A program made the translations under genes and the position numbers. 64,000 nucleotides of DNA from Moorella glycerini. GTDB taxonomy: Bacteria; Bacillota; DSM-521; Neomoorellales; Neomoorellaceae. Position 1 is the stretch's first letter; each line of letters opens with the position of its first letter. Location: positions 2,232,001 to 2,296,000 of the forward strand of contig NZ_CP046244.1 of assembly GCF_009735625.1 (NCBI RefSeq), given 5' to 3'. The notes under the pieces were generated by a model that saw only the letters and a program-made list of their open reading frames with translations, made no database searches and was not told the origin of the DNA. This document shows positions 1 to 7,938 of this stretch, one piece after another.

Positions 1-1
1 T

Positions 2-1306
2 GAAAAAAATGCCTGGCATGATGTTTACGTACGCATTTCATCCTTATGGAACACCTTAGGGGATCTCAAACTGGCATCTACTTTTAACAGTTTTAAAGCT
101 ACTTCTAGCAACGAGGCTGCTTTAACGGCGACGGCCGACAGCAATGCTGTTCCCGCTAGCTATGAAATAGATATTACGCAACTGGCTAAACCTGAAACAG
201 TAGCGAGTAGTTCTCAAGTCAGTACTGCTGATAATGTTTCTTTAGGCTTACCTGCTGGTAAGCTTTATATTAACTTTGATGATGGCACATCAAAACAAAG
301 ATATATTGATGTTGACTCAAACAGTACTTTGCAATCAATTGTTGAAGCGATAAATATTGTTCCTCCAACGACAAGCGATCCGGGTGCAGGTGATATAGTA
401 ACCGCCAGTATAGTAGATCACAAACTGGTCATTACCAGCAAAACGAGTGGTTCGGGTGTATCAATTAGCTTTTCTGATGACGCGAGTGGTGCTATAACAG
501 ATAAACTATACCTTACTTCTCCAACTGAAATACAAATAGGGCAAGACGCCCAATTTAGTGTAAATGGCTTAGCGGTTACCCGCTCAAAAAATACGGTTGA
601 TGATGTTATCCAGGGAGTTACTTTAAATCTAAAGGGTGTTACCAATAGTCCTGTAAACTTGCAAATAGCTAGCGATACTCAAAGAGCAATAGATGCCGTC
701 AATGCTTTTGTAGCCCAATATAACTCCGTGATGGACTTTATTGCCACTAAATTAGGCGATAAAGGTGACCTGCAGAGCGATCCCACCCTGATGGCAATCC
801 AAGAAAAACTCAGACAACTGGCTAGTGGTATAGTAAGTGGGGTAACAGGACCATATAAGAGCCTGCAGGATATAGGGATCAGCACGGGTGAAGTGGTGGG
901 TAGCGGCACATTAACTTTTGACCGCAGTGGAAAATTAACAATTAATACCGATAAATTGACGGCAGCGTTGGAAAAGGATGCCGATGCTGTTTACCAGTTA
1001 TTCTATAATAATTCGGGTACGGGCGGCGTGGCAGTCAGTTTTGATAATTATTTAACCTTCTTAATTAAAGGTACAGGAAATTCCACTTATACGAAAGGAA
1101 TTTTGGTTGCCCAGGAAGATGCGGCCCAGAATATTATTGACGATATCGACGACCAGATCGCCCGTATGGAAGATCGGCTGGCCATGAAGGAAGAACAGTT
1201 GCGGCGGCAGTTTACGGCCATGGAGCAGGCCCTGGCGGCTTTGCAGAGTCAGGGGACCTGGCTGGCCGGGCAGATTGCTGGCCTGGGGGCCTACCAGCGG
1301 AAATAG
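2..1306 (+). CDS. fliD: Flagellar hook-associated protein 2 (filament cap), 5' end outside window
   Basis: FliD caps the growing filament outside the cell and helps flagellin fold in. The reading frame is open from base 2 to the TAG at 1306, so 434 residues are visible and the N-terminus lies upstream. The first residues resemble the FliD_N region (Ser/Thr/Ala-rich, then a YEIDITQLA segment). The last 60 residues form a charged helical segment (IDDQIARMEDRL) typical of the C-terminal coiled coil of the cap. fliS and a chaperone-like gene follow, the usual Firmicute order. The first kilobase is visibly richer in A/T than the rest of this gene and its neighbours, which may reflect a variable surface domain or replacement by transfer. 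Confidence 0.93.
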   Translation, partial: EKNAWHDVYVRISSLWNTLGDLKLASTFNSFKATSSNEAALTATADSNAVPASYEIDITQLAKPETVASSSQVSTADNVSLGLPAGKLYINFDDGTSKQRYIDVDSNSTLQSIVEAINIVPPTTSDPGAGDIVTASIVDHKLVITSKTSGSGVSISFSDDASGAITDKLYLTSPTEIQIGQDAQFSVNGLAVTRSKNTVDDVIQGVTLNLKGVTNSPVNLQIASDTQRAIDAVNAFVAQYNSVMDFIATKLGDKGDLQSDPTLMAIQEKLRQLASGIVSGVTGPYKSLQDIGISTGEVVGSGTLTFDRSGKLTINTDKLTAALEKDADAVYQLFYNNSGTGGVAVSFDNYLTFLIKGTGNSTYTKGILVAQEDAAQNIIDDIDDQIARMEDRLAMKEEQLRRQFTAMEQALAALQSQGTWLAGQIAGLGAYQRK

Positions 1307-1504
1307 ATTAAGACGCCAATATAATTAAATCTTACTTTATGATACTATGTTCATAAATCGGAGTGGAAGCGGCGAGGATGTGGAGAGGGTTGAAGAGCCC
1401 CTTAAGTTAAGTTTAACTTCCTGACGTAGTTTGCCGGCAGGCGTTGTAGGCTTTAAACTAGCGACCCTTTAGGCACAAGGTGAATAAAATCGAGGTGTAA
1501 TAAA

Positions 1505-1921
1505 ATGGCTGTCAACAACCCCTATCAGGCCTACCAGCAAAACCAGGTCCAGACCCTGTCCCAGGAAAAGCTGGTGCTGATGCTTTATGATGGAGCCTTG
1601 CGCTTTTGTCGCCAGGGGCTGGCTGCTATGGAAAAAAAGGATTATGCCGGAGTAAGCAATAACCTGGGCCGGGTCCAGGATATCCTGAGTGAACTGATGG
1701 TGACCTTAAACAGAGATGTGGGAGAAATTGCGGAAAATCTTTATAAGCTATACGACTTCATGTACCGTCATCTGGTCCAGGCCAATGTAAAAAAGAGCGC
1801 AACTATGATTAATGAAGTAATTGACCTGTTACAGCAGCTACGCGACACCTGGGAAGAAGCAACAAGAATTTACCAGACCCACGATTATCGCACCAGAATA
1901 GGGATGAACTGGCAGGGCTAA
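1505..1921 (+). CDS. fliS: Flagellin export chaperone FliS
   Basis: FliS binds the C-terminus of flagellin in the cytoplasm and prevents premature polymerisation before export. The 138-residue protein has the family opening (NPYQAYQQNQVQTLSQEKL) and an all-helical body with VLMLYDGALRF near residue 25, as in classical FliS. A GAGGTG ribosome site lies about 8 bases before the ATG. It sits 198 bp after fliD and 2 bp before the next gene, so the two are probably cotranscribed. Length is normal for the family. Confidence 0.95.
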   Translation: MAVNNPYQAYQQNQVQTLSQEKLVLMLYDGALRFCRQGLAAMEKKDYAGVSNNLGRVQDILSELMVTLNRDVGEIAENLYKLYDFMYRHLVQANVKKSATMINEVIDLLQQLRDTWEEATRIYQTHDYRTRIGMNWQG

Positions 1922-1923
1922 AA

Positions 1924-2412
1924 ATGAGCGAAATAGAAACAGTGGCCAGGCAGCTTTTAGAGGCGTATGACCAGGAAGTAGAACTGATGCAGATGTGGCA
2001 GCAAAACTTAAAACACCAACAGCAGGTCATTCAAGCCAGTGCCTGGGATGAGTTAAATAATCTCATTGCAGAAGCCGCTACCTGGAGGGAAAGGTTGACC
2101 CGGGTGCGGCAGGCTACCCGGCAGCTTGAAAAGCTCCTGGTAATAGTTTCGGGGTGTGAAGGTCTGGAGTGGGAAAGGGTTGAGCTCCTGCCGCTGGCAA
2201 CCCGCCGGGAACTGGCCGGGGCCTCCCGGCAGGTGCGAGCTTTATGGGAGGAATGCCGGCATCTGCAAGAAGCTAATATAAAAAATATGCAACAAGCTAT
2301 AGCAACAACCAGGGCTGAGCTGGAGCAAGTACAAACAGCCCGGCAAATGGCCCGGGCCTACCGGCGGGAAAATAAAACCACGGTATCCCGGTGCCTGGAC
2401 CGGCGGCTATAA
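1924..2412 (+). CDS. FlgN/FliT-like flagellar chaperone (putative)
   Basis: A 162-residue protein predicted to be almost wholly helical, rich in Gln, Glu, Arg and Leu, with no membrane segment. Its start is 2 bp after fliS. Position (after fliD-fliS) and size fit the FliT/FlgN group of export chaperones that hold hook-associated or cap proteins. The sequence itself is too diverged for a firm assignment. FlgN for FlgK/FlgL or FliT for FliD are the main alternatives. Confidence 0.6.
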   Translation: MSEIETVARQLLEAYDQEVELMQMWQQNLKHQQQVIQASAWDELNNLIAEAATWRERLTRVRQATRQLEKLLVIVSGCEGLEWERVELLPLATRRELAGASRQVRALWEECRHLQEANIKNMQQAIATTRAELEQVQTARQMARAYRRENKTTVSRCLDRRL

Positions 2413-2453
2413 GTTAAGATGAGGTAGAGAGCAGGGGCAGGGGATGGAAGACA

Positions 2454-2657
2454 ATGAGTAAGCAGGTTGAAATAACAAAACTATCAAGCCGGGGGCAAGT
2501 AGTAATTCCTAAAGAAATCCGGCAACAACTGGGATGGGAAACGGGCGATCATGTAGCCGTGGAAGTGCAGGGGGATATGGTCATCCTGCGGCGCCTGCAG
2601 CTAGAAAGTTTCCGGGAGGCTAGGCACCAGCAGGTCAGGATGAGTTTAATCAAGTAG
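2454..2657 (+). CDS. AbrB/SpoVT-family DNA-binding protein
   Basis: A 67-residue protein with a complete swapped-hairpin AbrB domain: residues 8-50 contain LSSRGQVVIPKEIRQQLG and the following GDHVAVEV strand, the signature of SpoVT-AbrB proteins and of many type II antitoxins. It starts at an ATG 41 bp after the putative chaperone. No toxin gene of obvious type follows on the same strand; the next gene is a Uma2-family protein on the opposite strand. It could be a transition-state-like regulator or an orphan antitoxin. Confidence 0.85.
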   Translation: MSKQVEITKLSSRGQVVIPKEIRQQLGWETGDHVAVEVQGDMVILRRLQLESFREARHQQVRMSLIK

Positions 2658-2697
2658 ATGAAGAAACGGGTGCGGGGATGGCGGGAAAAGCCCGGGG

Positions 2698-3267
2698 CTA
2701 ATCTCCCGGTATTATATCCTGTACTGGAATGTTTAGTCCCGGGAAAGCCAGCAGCGAAATATGATCGCCGCGCCCGTATTCTTTAATCTCTCTATACCCG
2801 GACGGCGAAGGCAGGCGATAGGCAGTCACCTGCTGCGCCTGGAGGTTAACCAGCCATACTTCATTTACCCCGCCCTTCGCATACAGGTTTACCTTTACTT
2901 CGCGGTCATAGGCCACCGAAGTGTCAGCCACTTCGACTAACAATAGCACGTCCTCCGGCCGGGGGTGGAAAGAAGCATAATAATCATCGCGCGGCTTGAG
3001 CAACATCAAGTCAGGCTGGGGTTCCGAGTTTTGGTCCAAGCGTAAAGGGTTCTGGGTGTCTACCAGGGCATTATTGCCTATTTTGGTGCTAAAGATGCGA
3101 TCCATCCGTCTCACACACGCGGCGTGCCGGGTCCCTATTGGCACCATCTCTATAATCTCCCCATCAATCAGCTCTACCCGGTCATTTTCTCCTAATATGC
3201 CTGCCCGGGCCATCTGGTAAAACTCCTCAACGGTAAAACGCCGACGGGCAACCTCGACTGCCGCCAT
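2698..3267 (-). CDS. Uma2-family (DUF820) restriction-endonuclease-like protein
   Basis: The 189-residue protein matches the Uma2 family, a PD-(D/E)XK nuclease fold of unknown biological role that is abundant in cyanobacteria and thermophilic Firmicutes. Visible family features are the N-terminal FTVEEFYQMARAGIL, ELIDGEIIEM near residue 35, PDLMLL near residue 90 and the LLVEVADTS strand near residue 108, followed by a lysine and YAKGGVNEVWLVN. Its ATG is preceded by AAGGGGG on the minus strand, and a TATAAT hexamer lies at 3310-3315 (minus strand). It separates the fliD-fliS group from the main flagellar operon and points the other way. Confidence 0.88.
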   Translation of the reverse strand: MAAVEVARRRFTVEEFYQMARAGILGENDRVELIDGEIIEMVPIGTRHAACVRRMDRIFSTKIGNNALVDTQNPLRLDQNSEPQPDLMLLKPRDDYYASFHPRPEDVLLLVEVADTSVAYDREVKVNLYAKGGVNEVWLVNLQAQQVTAYRLPSPSGYREIKEYGRGDHISLLAFPGLNIPVQDIIPGD

Positions 3268-3550
3268 TCTTTAGAATCCCCCTTTCTTCTGTCCTTCCTT
3301 CTGTTATATATTATACCCTACATCCTTACCAGGATGATTGTCGTATCTATACGATCCCAGGCTGATTGTGATGGCTATATTATACCACAGTTGGAATCGA
3401 AATCTTTAGAGGGATAGAAAAAAAGGAGACTGTTCTTGAAGGGGTGAAACGGTTCTATTTTTTTTGGTTAATTTTCTCTCAACCTGCAGGAATTTGGCAA
3501 AACGTGTTGAATAAATATCGACAGAATCCAAGTAAAATTTTCTTACTCCG
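3268..3550. other. Intergenic region upstream of the flagellar leader
   Basis: AT-rich stretch between the divergent Uma2 gene and the c-di-GMP riboswitch. It must hold the start of the flagellar operon transcript, but I could not settle a -35/-10 pair with good spacing. A TAAAAT hexamer lies near 3531, with only a poorly spaced TTGAAT upstream. A small inverted repeat, CGTAT-ctATACG, lies near 3344. A 62-codon open frame starting at 3444 runs through the riboswitch and is not believed. Confidence 0.4.
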
Positions 3551-3646
3551 GGCGTCAAGGGCAAGCTCTCCGAAAGGGGATGCGCGCAAAGCTATGGGTC
3601 TAAGGTCCGGGCAGAGTGGGACCGGACTATGATTGCCAGGCTACCG
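3551..3646 (+). promoter_or_regulatory. c-di-GMP-I (GEMM-I) riboswitch
   Basis: The leader carries the landmarks of the GEMM-I aptamer in order: a GGCAAGCTC segment, a CCGAAAGG tetraloop hairpin, GCGCAAAGC followed by GGTCTAAGG, and a 3' element GATTGCCAGGCTACCG. Its end overlaps a terminator stem, so ligand binding can decide between aptamer folding and termination. It lies about 160 bp before flgB, the first gene of the large flagellar operon. GEMM-I riboswitches are known to control motility genes, so this fits well. Confidence 0.87.
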
Positions 3647-3688
3647 TTTCCGGTTCTTTAAGCTGCCCGGTAAACGGGTTTTTCTTTT
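3643..3688 (+). terminator. Intrinsic terminator of the c-di-GMP riboswitch
   Basis: CCGTTTCCGG (3644-3653) pairs with CCGGtAAACGG (3667-3677, one bulged T), followed by a GTTTTTCTTTT tract. The 5' arm overlaps the last bases of the aptamer, so the two structures exclude each other. This is the expected expression platform. Confidence 0.75.
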
Positions 3689-3808
3689 AGGACCAAAGTC
3701 CCAGACAAATTTAGGACTTAAGTCGGATACCCAAATTCCCATAGAAATGCTAAAGTGGTAACTGCTGGAGAAAAAAATCATTTTTCCGGGAAAAAGGGGG
3801 AAACATGG

Positions 3809-4207
3809 ATGTTTATGACGCCGGCTATCTATGTCCTGGAAAAGGCCCTGGATACGGCAACTTTGCGTCAGCGGGTTATTGCCCACAATATTGCCAATGT
3901 CAATACCCCCGGCTTCAAGCGCTACGAAGTTTCCTTTGAAGAGAAACTCAGCCAGGCTCTGGGATTAGAGCCTGGTCTGCCCCTGTATCGTACTAATCCC
4001 TATCACCTGCCGGCAGCAGGTTCAGATCTTACCCCGGAGGTTAACCAGGATAACAGTACTAGCATGCGCCAGGACGGCAATAACGTGGATATCGACCGGG
4101 AGATGGTCGACCTGGCCCAGAACAGCTTGAACTTTAATTTTGCCACCCAGCAGCTAAACGGCCGGCTGGCTATGCTGCGCTATGTGATCAATGAAGGCAG
4201 GCGCTAA
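3809..4207 (+). CDS. flgB: Flagellar basal-body rod protein FlgB
   Basis: Proximal rod subunit exported by the type III apparatus. The 132-residue product has the family's N-terminal heptad and HNIANVNTPGFKRYEVSFEE near residue 30, plus the C-terminal helix with DREMVDLAQNSLNFNFATQ. ATG at 3809 is chosen because AGGGGG lies 8 bp upstream; an in-frame ATG at 3755 would add a low-complexity extension without family support. It is the first gene of the main operon, downstream of the c-di-GMP riboswitch. Confidence 0.95.
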   Translation: MFMTPAIYVLEKALDTATLRQRVIAHNIANVNTPGFKRYEVSFEEKLSQALGLEPGLPLYRTNPYHLPAAGSDLTPEVNQDNSTSMRQDGNNVDIDREMVDLAQNSLNFNFATQQLNGRLAMLRYVINEGRR

Positions 4208-4327
4208 GCGGCCCTAACTCTGATAACAAGCGAGGGCGTTATATTTCAGGAAAACACTGCAATGACGCCTGCGGGGGTTTGTGTTGGCGGCTCCGGCGGA
4301 CGAGCCCGTGGATTGGAGGTAGGAGGA

Positions 4328-4753
4328 GTGGAACTGTTGCCAGCCCTGGCCATCAGCGCTTCTGGCCTTACGGCTGAGCGCCTGCGCCTGGATCTCATTG
4401 CCAACAATCTGGCTAATATCAATACCACCAGGACACCCCGGGGCGGCCCCTACCGGCGGCAGGTACCCGTTTTTGCGGAGAAGCTGCGGGAAGCCCTGGG
4501 ACAATCACCGGGACAGGCCCCTGGCAGGGGCGTGGAGGTGGCGGCCATTGTGGAGGATAATACGCCGCCCCGCCTGGTATATGACCCTTCTCACCCTGAT
4601 GCTGACCCTAACGGCTATGTGGCTTTACCAAATATTAATATCGTTACCGAAATGGTAGATATGATAACCGCCACCAGGGCCTATGAGGCCAACGTCACCG
4701 TCCTGAATGCGGCCAAGGCCATGACCCTGAAGGCCCTGGAGATCGGGCGTTAG
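4328..4753 (+). CDS. flgC: Flagellar basal-body rod protein FlgC
   Basis: Rod protein with the flagellar rod N-terminal signature (ISASGLTAERLRLDLIANNLAN) and the C-terminal EMVDMITATRAYEANVTVL helix. A GTG at 4328 is preceded by GGAGGTAGGAG and gives 141 residues, the normal size. An in-frame ATG at 4262 would add 22 Gly/Arg-rich residues not seen in the family. Confidence 0.94.
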   Translation: MELLPALAISASGLTAERLRLDLIANNLANINTTRTPRGGPYRRQVPVFAEKLREALGQSPGQAPGRGVEVAAIVEDNTPPRLVYDPSHPDADPNGYVALPNINIVTEMVDMITATRAYEANVTVLNAAKAMTLKALEIGR

Positions 4754-4817
4754 GAGCAGGGGGCTTGGCTGCCGCTAAAGTGAGAGGCGGAGATTTAGTT
4801 ATAAGGAAGTGATTCCC

Positions 4818-5129
4818 ATGCTTCTTACACCGGTTTCCCTGTTAATACCGGCTCCCCTCCAGGATAGCCAGCAATCCCGGCTCATCCCCCAGGGTACAGA
4901 AGCCGTAGCCAGGTCTTTTGGTGAAGTCCTGCGGGAAAAACTGGGGGAAATCAACACCCTGCAACAGCAAGCCGATGCCCTCACCCAGGAGTACCTGGCC
5001 GGTAAAATAGAGGACGTCCACCAGGTCATGCTGGCCCTGGAGCAGGCTAACCTTTCCCTCCAGCTGGCCATGCAGGTGCGCAATAAGGCCATTGAGGCTT
5101 ACCAGGAAATCTCCCGCATGCAGGTTTAG
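4818..5129 (+). CDS. fliE: Flagellar hook-basal body protein FliE
   Basis: FliE joins the MS ring to the rod. The 103-residue product has the conserved C-terminal half: SFGEVLREKLGEIN, DVHQVMLALEQANLSLQLAMQVRNKAIEAYQEISRMQV. ATG at 4818 with AAGGAAG 9-13 bp upstream is preferred over an in-frame GTG at 4809. A 209-bp gap to fliF follows, in which no gene is seen. Confidence 0.95.
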   Translation: MLLTPVSLLIPAPLQDSQQSRLIPQGTEAVARSFGEVLREKLGEINTLQQQADALTQEYLAGKIEDVHQVMLALEQANLSLQLAMQVRNKAIEAYQEISRMQV

Positions 5130-5338
5130 CAGCAAGCCGGTTGGAGGCCATATTCATGCGCCGCAGTTGAGCTGGACTAACTTCGTTACAGTACTTTCTG
5201 GGAAATCACTCGTTTTGGGGTGGCGCAGCGGCGGGGTGTCCCGGCCTGAGATTAAAGCTTTCTGGCAAGGGAGGCATTTTGTCCTGGTTTTGATATTAAT
5301 TATGGTTAGCAAGTAAATTTGCCTTCCGGGAGCTCAAA

Positions 5339-6916
5339 ATGAAGGTTAAAGATATACTGGACAGGATAAAAAATTTCTGGCAGGGTTTAACCCCCGGGCG
5401 GCGTTCGGCCCTCATGGCTATAAGTATAGCCGCCCTGCTGGGGGGCGCCTTCCTGGCGCAGTGGCTGCTAAAGCCCCAGTACGCACTCCTGTTTACCAAC
5501 CTGCAGCAGCGGGACGCGGCAGCGGTGGTAGAAAAGTTAAAGGAAATGAAGGTGCCCTACCAGCTGGCGGGCGAGGGGACGACCATCCTGGTACCCAAGG
5601 ACCAGCTCTACCAGCTGCGCCTGGACCTGGCCAGCGCCGGGGTTTTAAACAGCGGCCAGGGATTTGAACTCTTTGACCAGAACAAGCTGGGCATGACCGA
5701 TTTTGAACGCAACCTGGATTACCAGCGCGCCCTGCAGGGAGAGCTGCAGCGCACGATTGTGGCCATGAATGAAGTGGAAGACGCCCGGGTGCACCTGGTC
5801 ATCCCCCAGCCCAGTGTCTTTTTACAGGAACAGCAGCCGCCCTCTGCGGCGGTAATGCTGAAACTAAAACCCCTGGCGCGGCTGAAGCCGGAACAGGTCA
5901 AGGGCATCATGGAGCTGGTGGCTGCCAGTGTAGCGGGTCTCAAGCTCGAGAATATCCGCGTCATTGATATGTACGGCAACGTCTTGAGCGACGGCCTGGC
6001 CGGCAGCGAGACGGCGCCTTTAACCCAGAAGCAGCAAACCCAGATGGAATTAAAAAGGCAGTATGAAAGGGACCTGGAACAGAGGCTCCAGGCCATGTTG
6101 ACCCAGATCCTGGGTCCAGGGAAAGCCGTGGCCATGGTCACTGCCGACCTGAACTTCGACCAGCAGGAAATTAAGCAGACGGTCTGGGGCAAGGAAGGCG
6201 CCTTGAGGAGCGAGCAAATTAAAACTGAGCAGGGCACTACCGGTGGCACCGGTGGACCGGCAGGGACGCCGCCCAATACCCAACCTCCTGTATACCAGGC
6301 GATTAACCCTACCACTGGAAATTATAATAAATCCGATACAGTTCATAACTATGAGCTGGACCAGACCCAGACCCATACCATCGTGGCTCCCGGCCAGGTA
6401 AGACGGCTTTCTACGGCGGTGGCTGTTAACGGTCCGGTGAGCCCGGATATGAACAACCAGATCCAGCAGATTGTCAGTGCTGCCGTGGGTTACAACCCGG
6501 CCCGGGGCGACCAGATTACCGTTACCAGTATGGCTTTTGACAATTCCCTGCAGCAGCAGATGGCGGCCGAAATGGAGGCCCGGCAGCAGCGCCAGCAGGT
6601 GCTCCAGCAGTACCTCCTCTGGGGAGCAGCAGGGCTGGGGGCCTTGCTCTTAATGGGGGTGTTAATCATACTCCTGTTACGCCGCCGGCGGCAGAAAGCT
6701 TTACAAGCGCGGCTGCCCGGCGAGGCTTTACTGGCCGGTATGCAGGCTGGTGTCCTGGTAGAACCCTTGGTAGTTCAGCCGGTAGAACCGGTGGATGTGG
6801 AAAAAGAACGCCAGGAAGCTGAACGCAAGGCCAAACTGGAGCGCTTGAAGGAGATCATCCGCCAGCGGCCGGAGGATGCAGCCTTACTAATCAAGGCCTG
6901 GCTGGCTGAGGATTAG
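5339..6916 (+). CDS. fliF: Flagellar MS-ring protein FliF
   Basis: FliF forms the membrane ring on which the flagellum is built. The 525 residues include a first membrane helix at about 23-44 (MAISIAALLGGAFLAQWLL), periplasmic ring-building modules (QRALQGELQRTI, VHLVIPQPS), a Gly/Pro/Thr-rich insert near 300-320, a second membrane helix around 425-450 and a cytoplasmic C-terminus (LIKAWLAED) that binds FliG. GGGAG precedes the ATG. fliG begins 11 bp downstream. Confidence 0.96.
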   Translation: MKVKDILDRIKNFWQGLTPGRRSALMAISIAALLGGAFLAQWLLKPQYALLFTNLQQRDAAAVVEKLKEMKVPYQLAGEGTTILVPKDQLYQLRLDLASAGVLNSGQGFELFDQNKLGMTDFERNLDYQRALQGELQRTIVAMNEVEDARVHLVIPQPSVFLQEQQPPSAAVMLKLKPLARLKPEQVKGIMELVAASVAGLKLENIRVIDMYGNVLSDGLAGSETAPLTQKQQTQMELKRQYERDLEQRLQAMLTQILGPGKAVAMVTADLNFDQQEIKQTVWGKEGALRSEQIKTEQGTTGGTGGPAGTPPNTQPPVYQAINPTTGNYNKSDTVHNYELDQTQTHTIVAPGQVRRLSTAVAVNGPVSPDMNNQIQQIVSAAVGYNPARGDQITVTSMAFDNSLQQQMAAEMEARQQRQQVLQQYLLWGAAGLGALLLMGVLIILLLRRRRQKALQARLPGEALLAGMQAGVLVEPLVVQPVEPVDVEKERQEAERKAKLERLKEIIRQRPEDAALLIKAWLAED

Positions 6917-6927
6917 GGGTGGCTTGA

Positions 6928-7938
6928 TTGGCGAGGCAGAAGGCCCTTTCCGGCCTGGAAAAGGCAGCGATTTTTTTGATCAGCATTGGGCCGGAGTTAT
7001 CATCGTTAATTTTAAAACAAATGGCCCAGGAAGATATCGAGCGCATTACTTACCAGATTGCTAACACTACCTCCATTGACCCGGCAACCATGCAGCAGAT
7101 CGTCGATGAGTTCCTGCAGCTCAGCGATGCCCATATGTTCATCCTCCAGGGAGGCATGAAGTATGCCCGCGAGGTGCTGGAAAAAACCCTGGGGCCGGCA
7201 CGGGCGGCGGAAATTATTAAAAAACTCCTGGCCACTTCCAAAATCCGACCTTTTAATATGATCCGCAAGGCCGATCCCAAGCAGCTTGTGAACTTTATTT
7301 ATAACGAGCATCCCCAGACTATAGCCCTGATCCTGGCCTACCTGGAACCGGAGCAGGCAGCGGTAGTCCTGGGGGCGCTGCCAGACCAGTTACAGGCCGA
7401 TGTAGCCAAAAGGATTGCCCTCATGGAGCGGGCTTCCCCGGAGACATTGCGGGAACTGGAGAGCATCATGGAACAGCGTTTATCCTCCCTGGTGGAGCAG
7501 GATTTTGCCGTTGCCGGTGGTTTAAAAAGCCTGGTGGACATCTTGAACCGGGCCGACCGCAGCACCGAGCGGACCATCCTGGAATCCCTGGAACAGGATG
7601 ACCCGGAACTGGCCGACGAGATCCGCAAGCGCATGTTTGTCTTTGAAGACATCCTGACCCTGGATGATAACTCCATCCGCCGCGTCCTCAGGGAAGTCGA
7701 CCTCAAAGATCTGGCCCTGGCCCTCAAGGCGGCCAGCGAGGAGGTGGCCAACCGCATTTACCGCAACCTCTCCAAGCGGGCTGGCGAGATGCTCAAAGAG
7801 GATATCGAGTATATGGGCCCGGCGCGCCTCCGGGATGTGGAAGAAGCCCAGCAGCGCATTGTCCAGATTATCCGCCGCCTGGACGAAGCCGGTGAGATTA
7901 TCATCGCCCGGGGAGGCGAAGACGCCATTGTTGTCTAG
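6928..7938 (+). CDS. fliG: Flagellar motor switch protein FliG
   Basis: C-ring protein that contacts MotA and sets torque direction. It has 336 residues, beginning at a TTG with AGGGGTGG upstream; no in-frame ATG lies nearby. The three FliG domains are visible: the N-terminal FliF-binding part, the EHPQT motif at about residues 129-133, and the C-terminal charged torque helix (VDLKDLALALKAASEEVANRIYRNLSKR). The gene overlaps fliH by 8 bp. Confidence 0.96.
   Translation: MARQKALSGLEKAAIFLISIGPELSSLILKQMAQEDIERITYQIANTTSIDPATMQQIVDEFLQLSDAHMFILQGGMKYAREVLEKTLGPARAAEIIKKLLATSKIRPFNMIRKADPKQLVNFIYNEHPQTIALILAYLEPEQAAVVLGALPDQLQADVAKRIALMERASPETLRELESIMEQRLSSLVEQDFAVAGGLKSLVDILNRADRSTERTILESLEQDDPELADEIRKRMFVFEDILTLDDNSIRRVLREVDLKDLALALKAASEEVANRIYRNLSKRAGEMLKEDIEYMGPARLRDVEEAQQRIVQIIRRLDEAGEIIIARGGEDAIVV

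Noticed and set aside
1340-1500. Riboswitch before fliS
   Set aside because: No known aptamer signature could be matched; only a short motif shared with 47400 was found.
3444-3632. 62-codon frame upstream of flgB
   Set aside because: It crosses the c-di-GMP riboswitch and its sequence is not protein-like.
7664-7930. Long N-terminal extension of fliH inside fliG
   Set aside because: The extension is a shadow of fliG. The TTG at 7931 gives the family N-terminus and has a good ribosome site.
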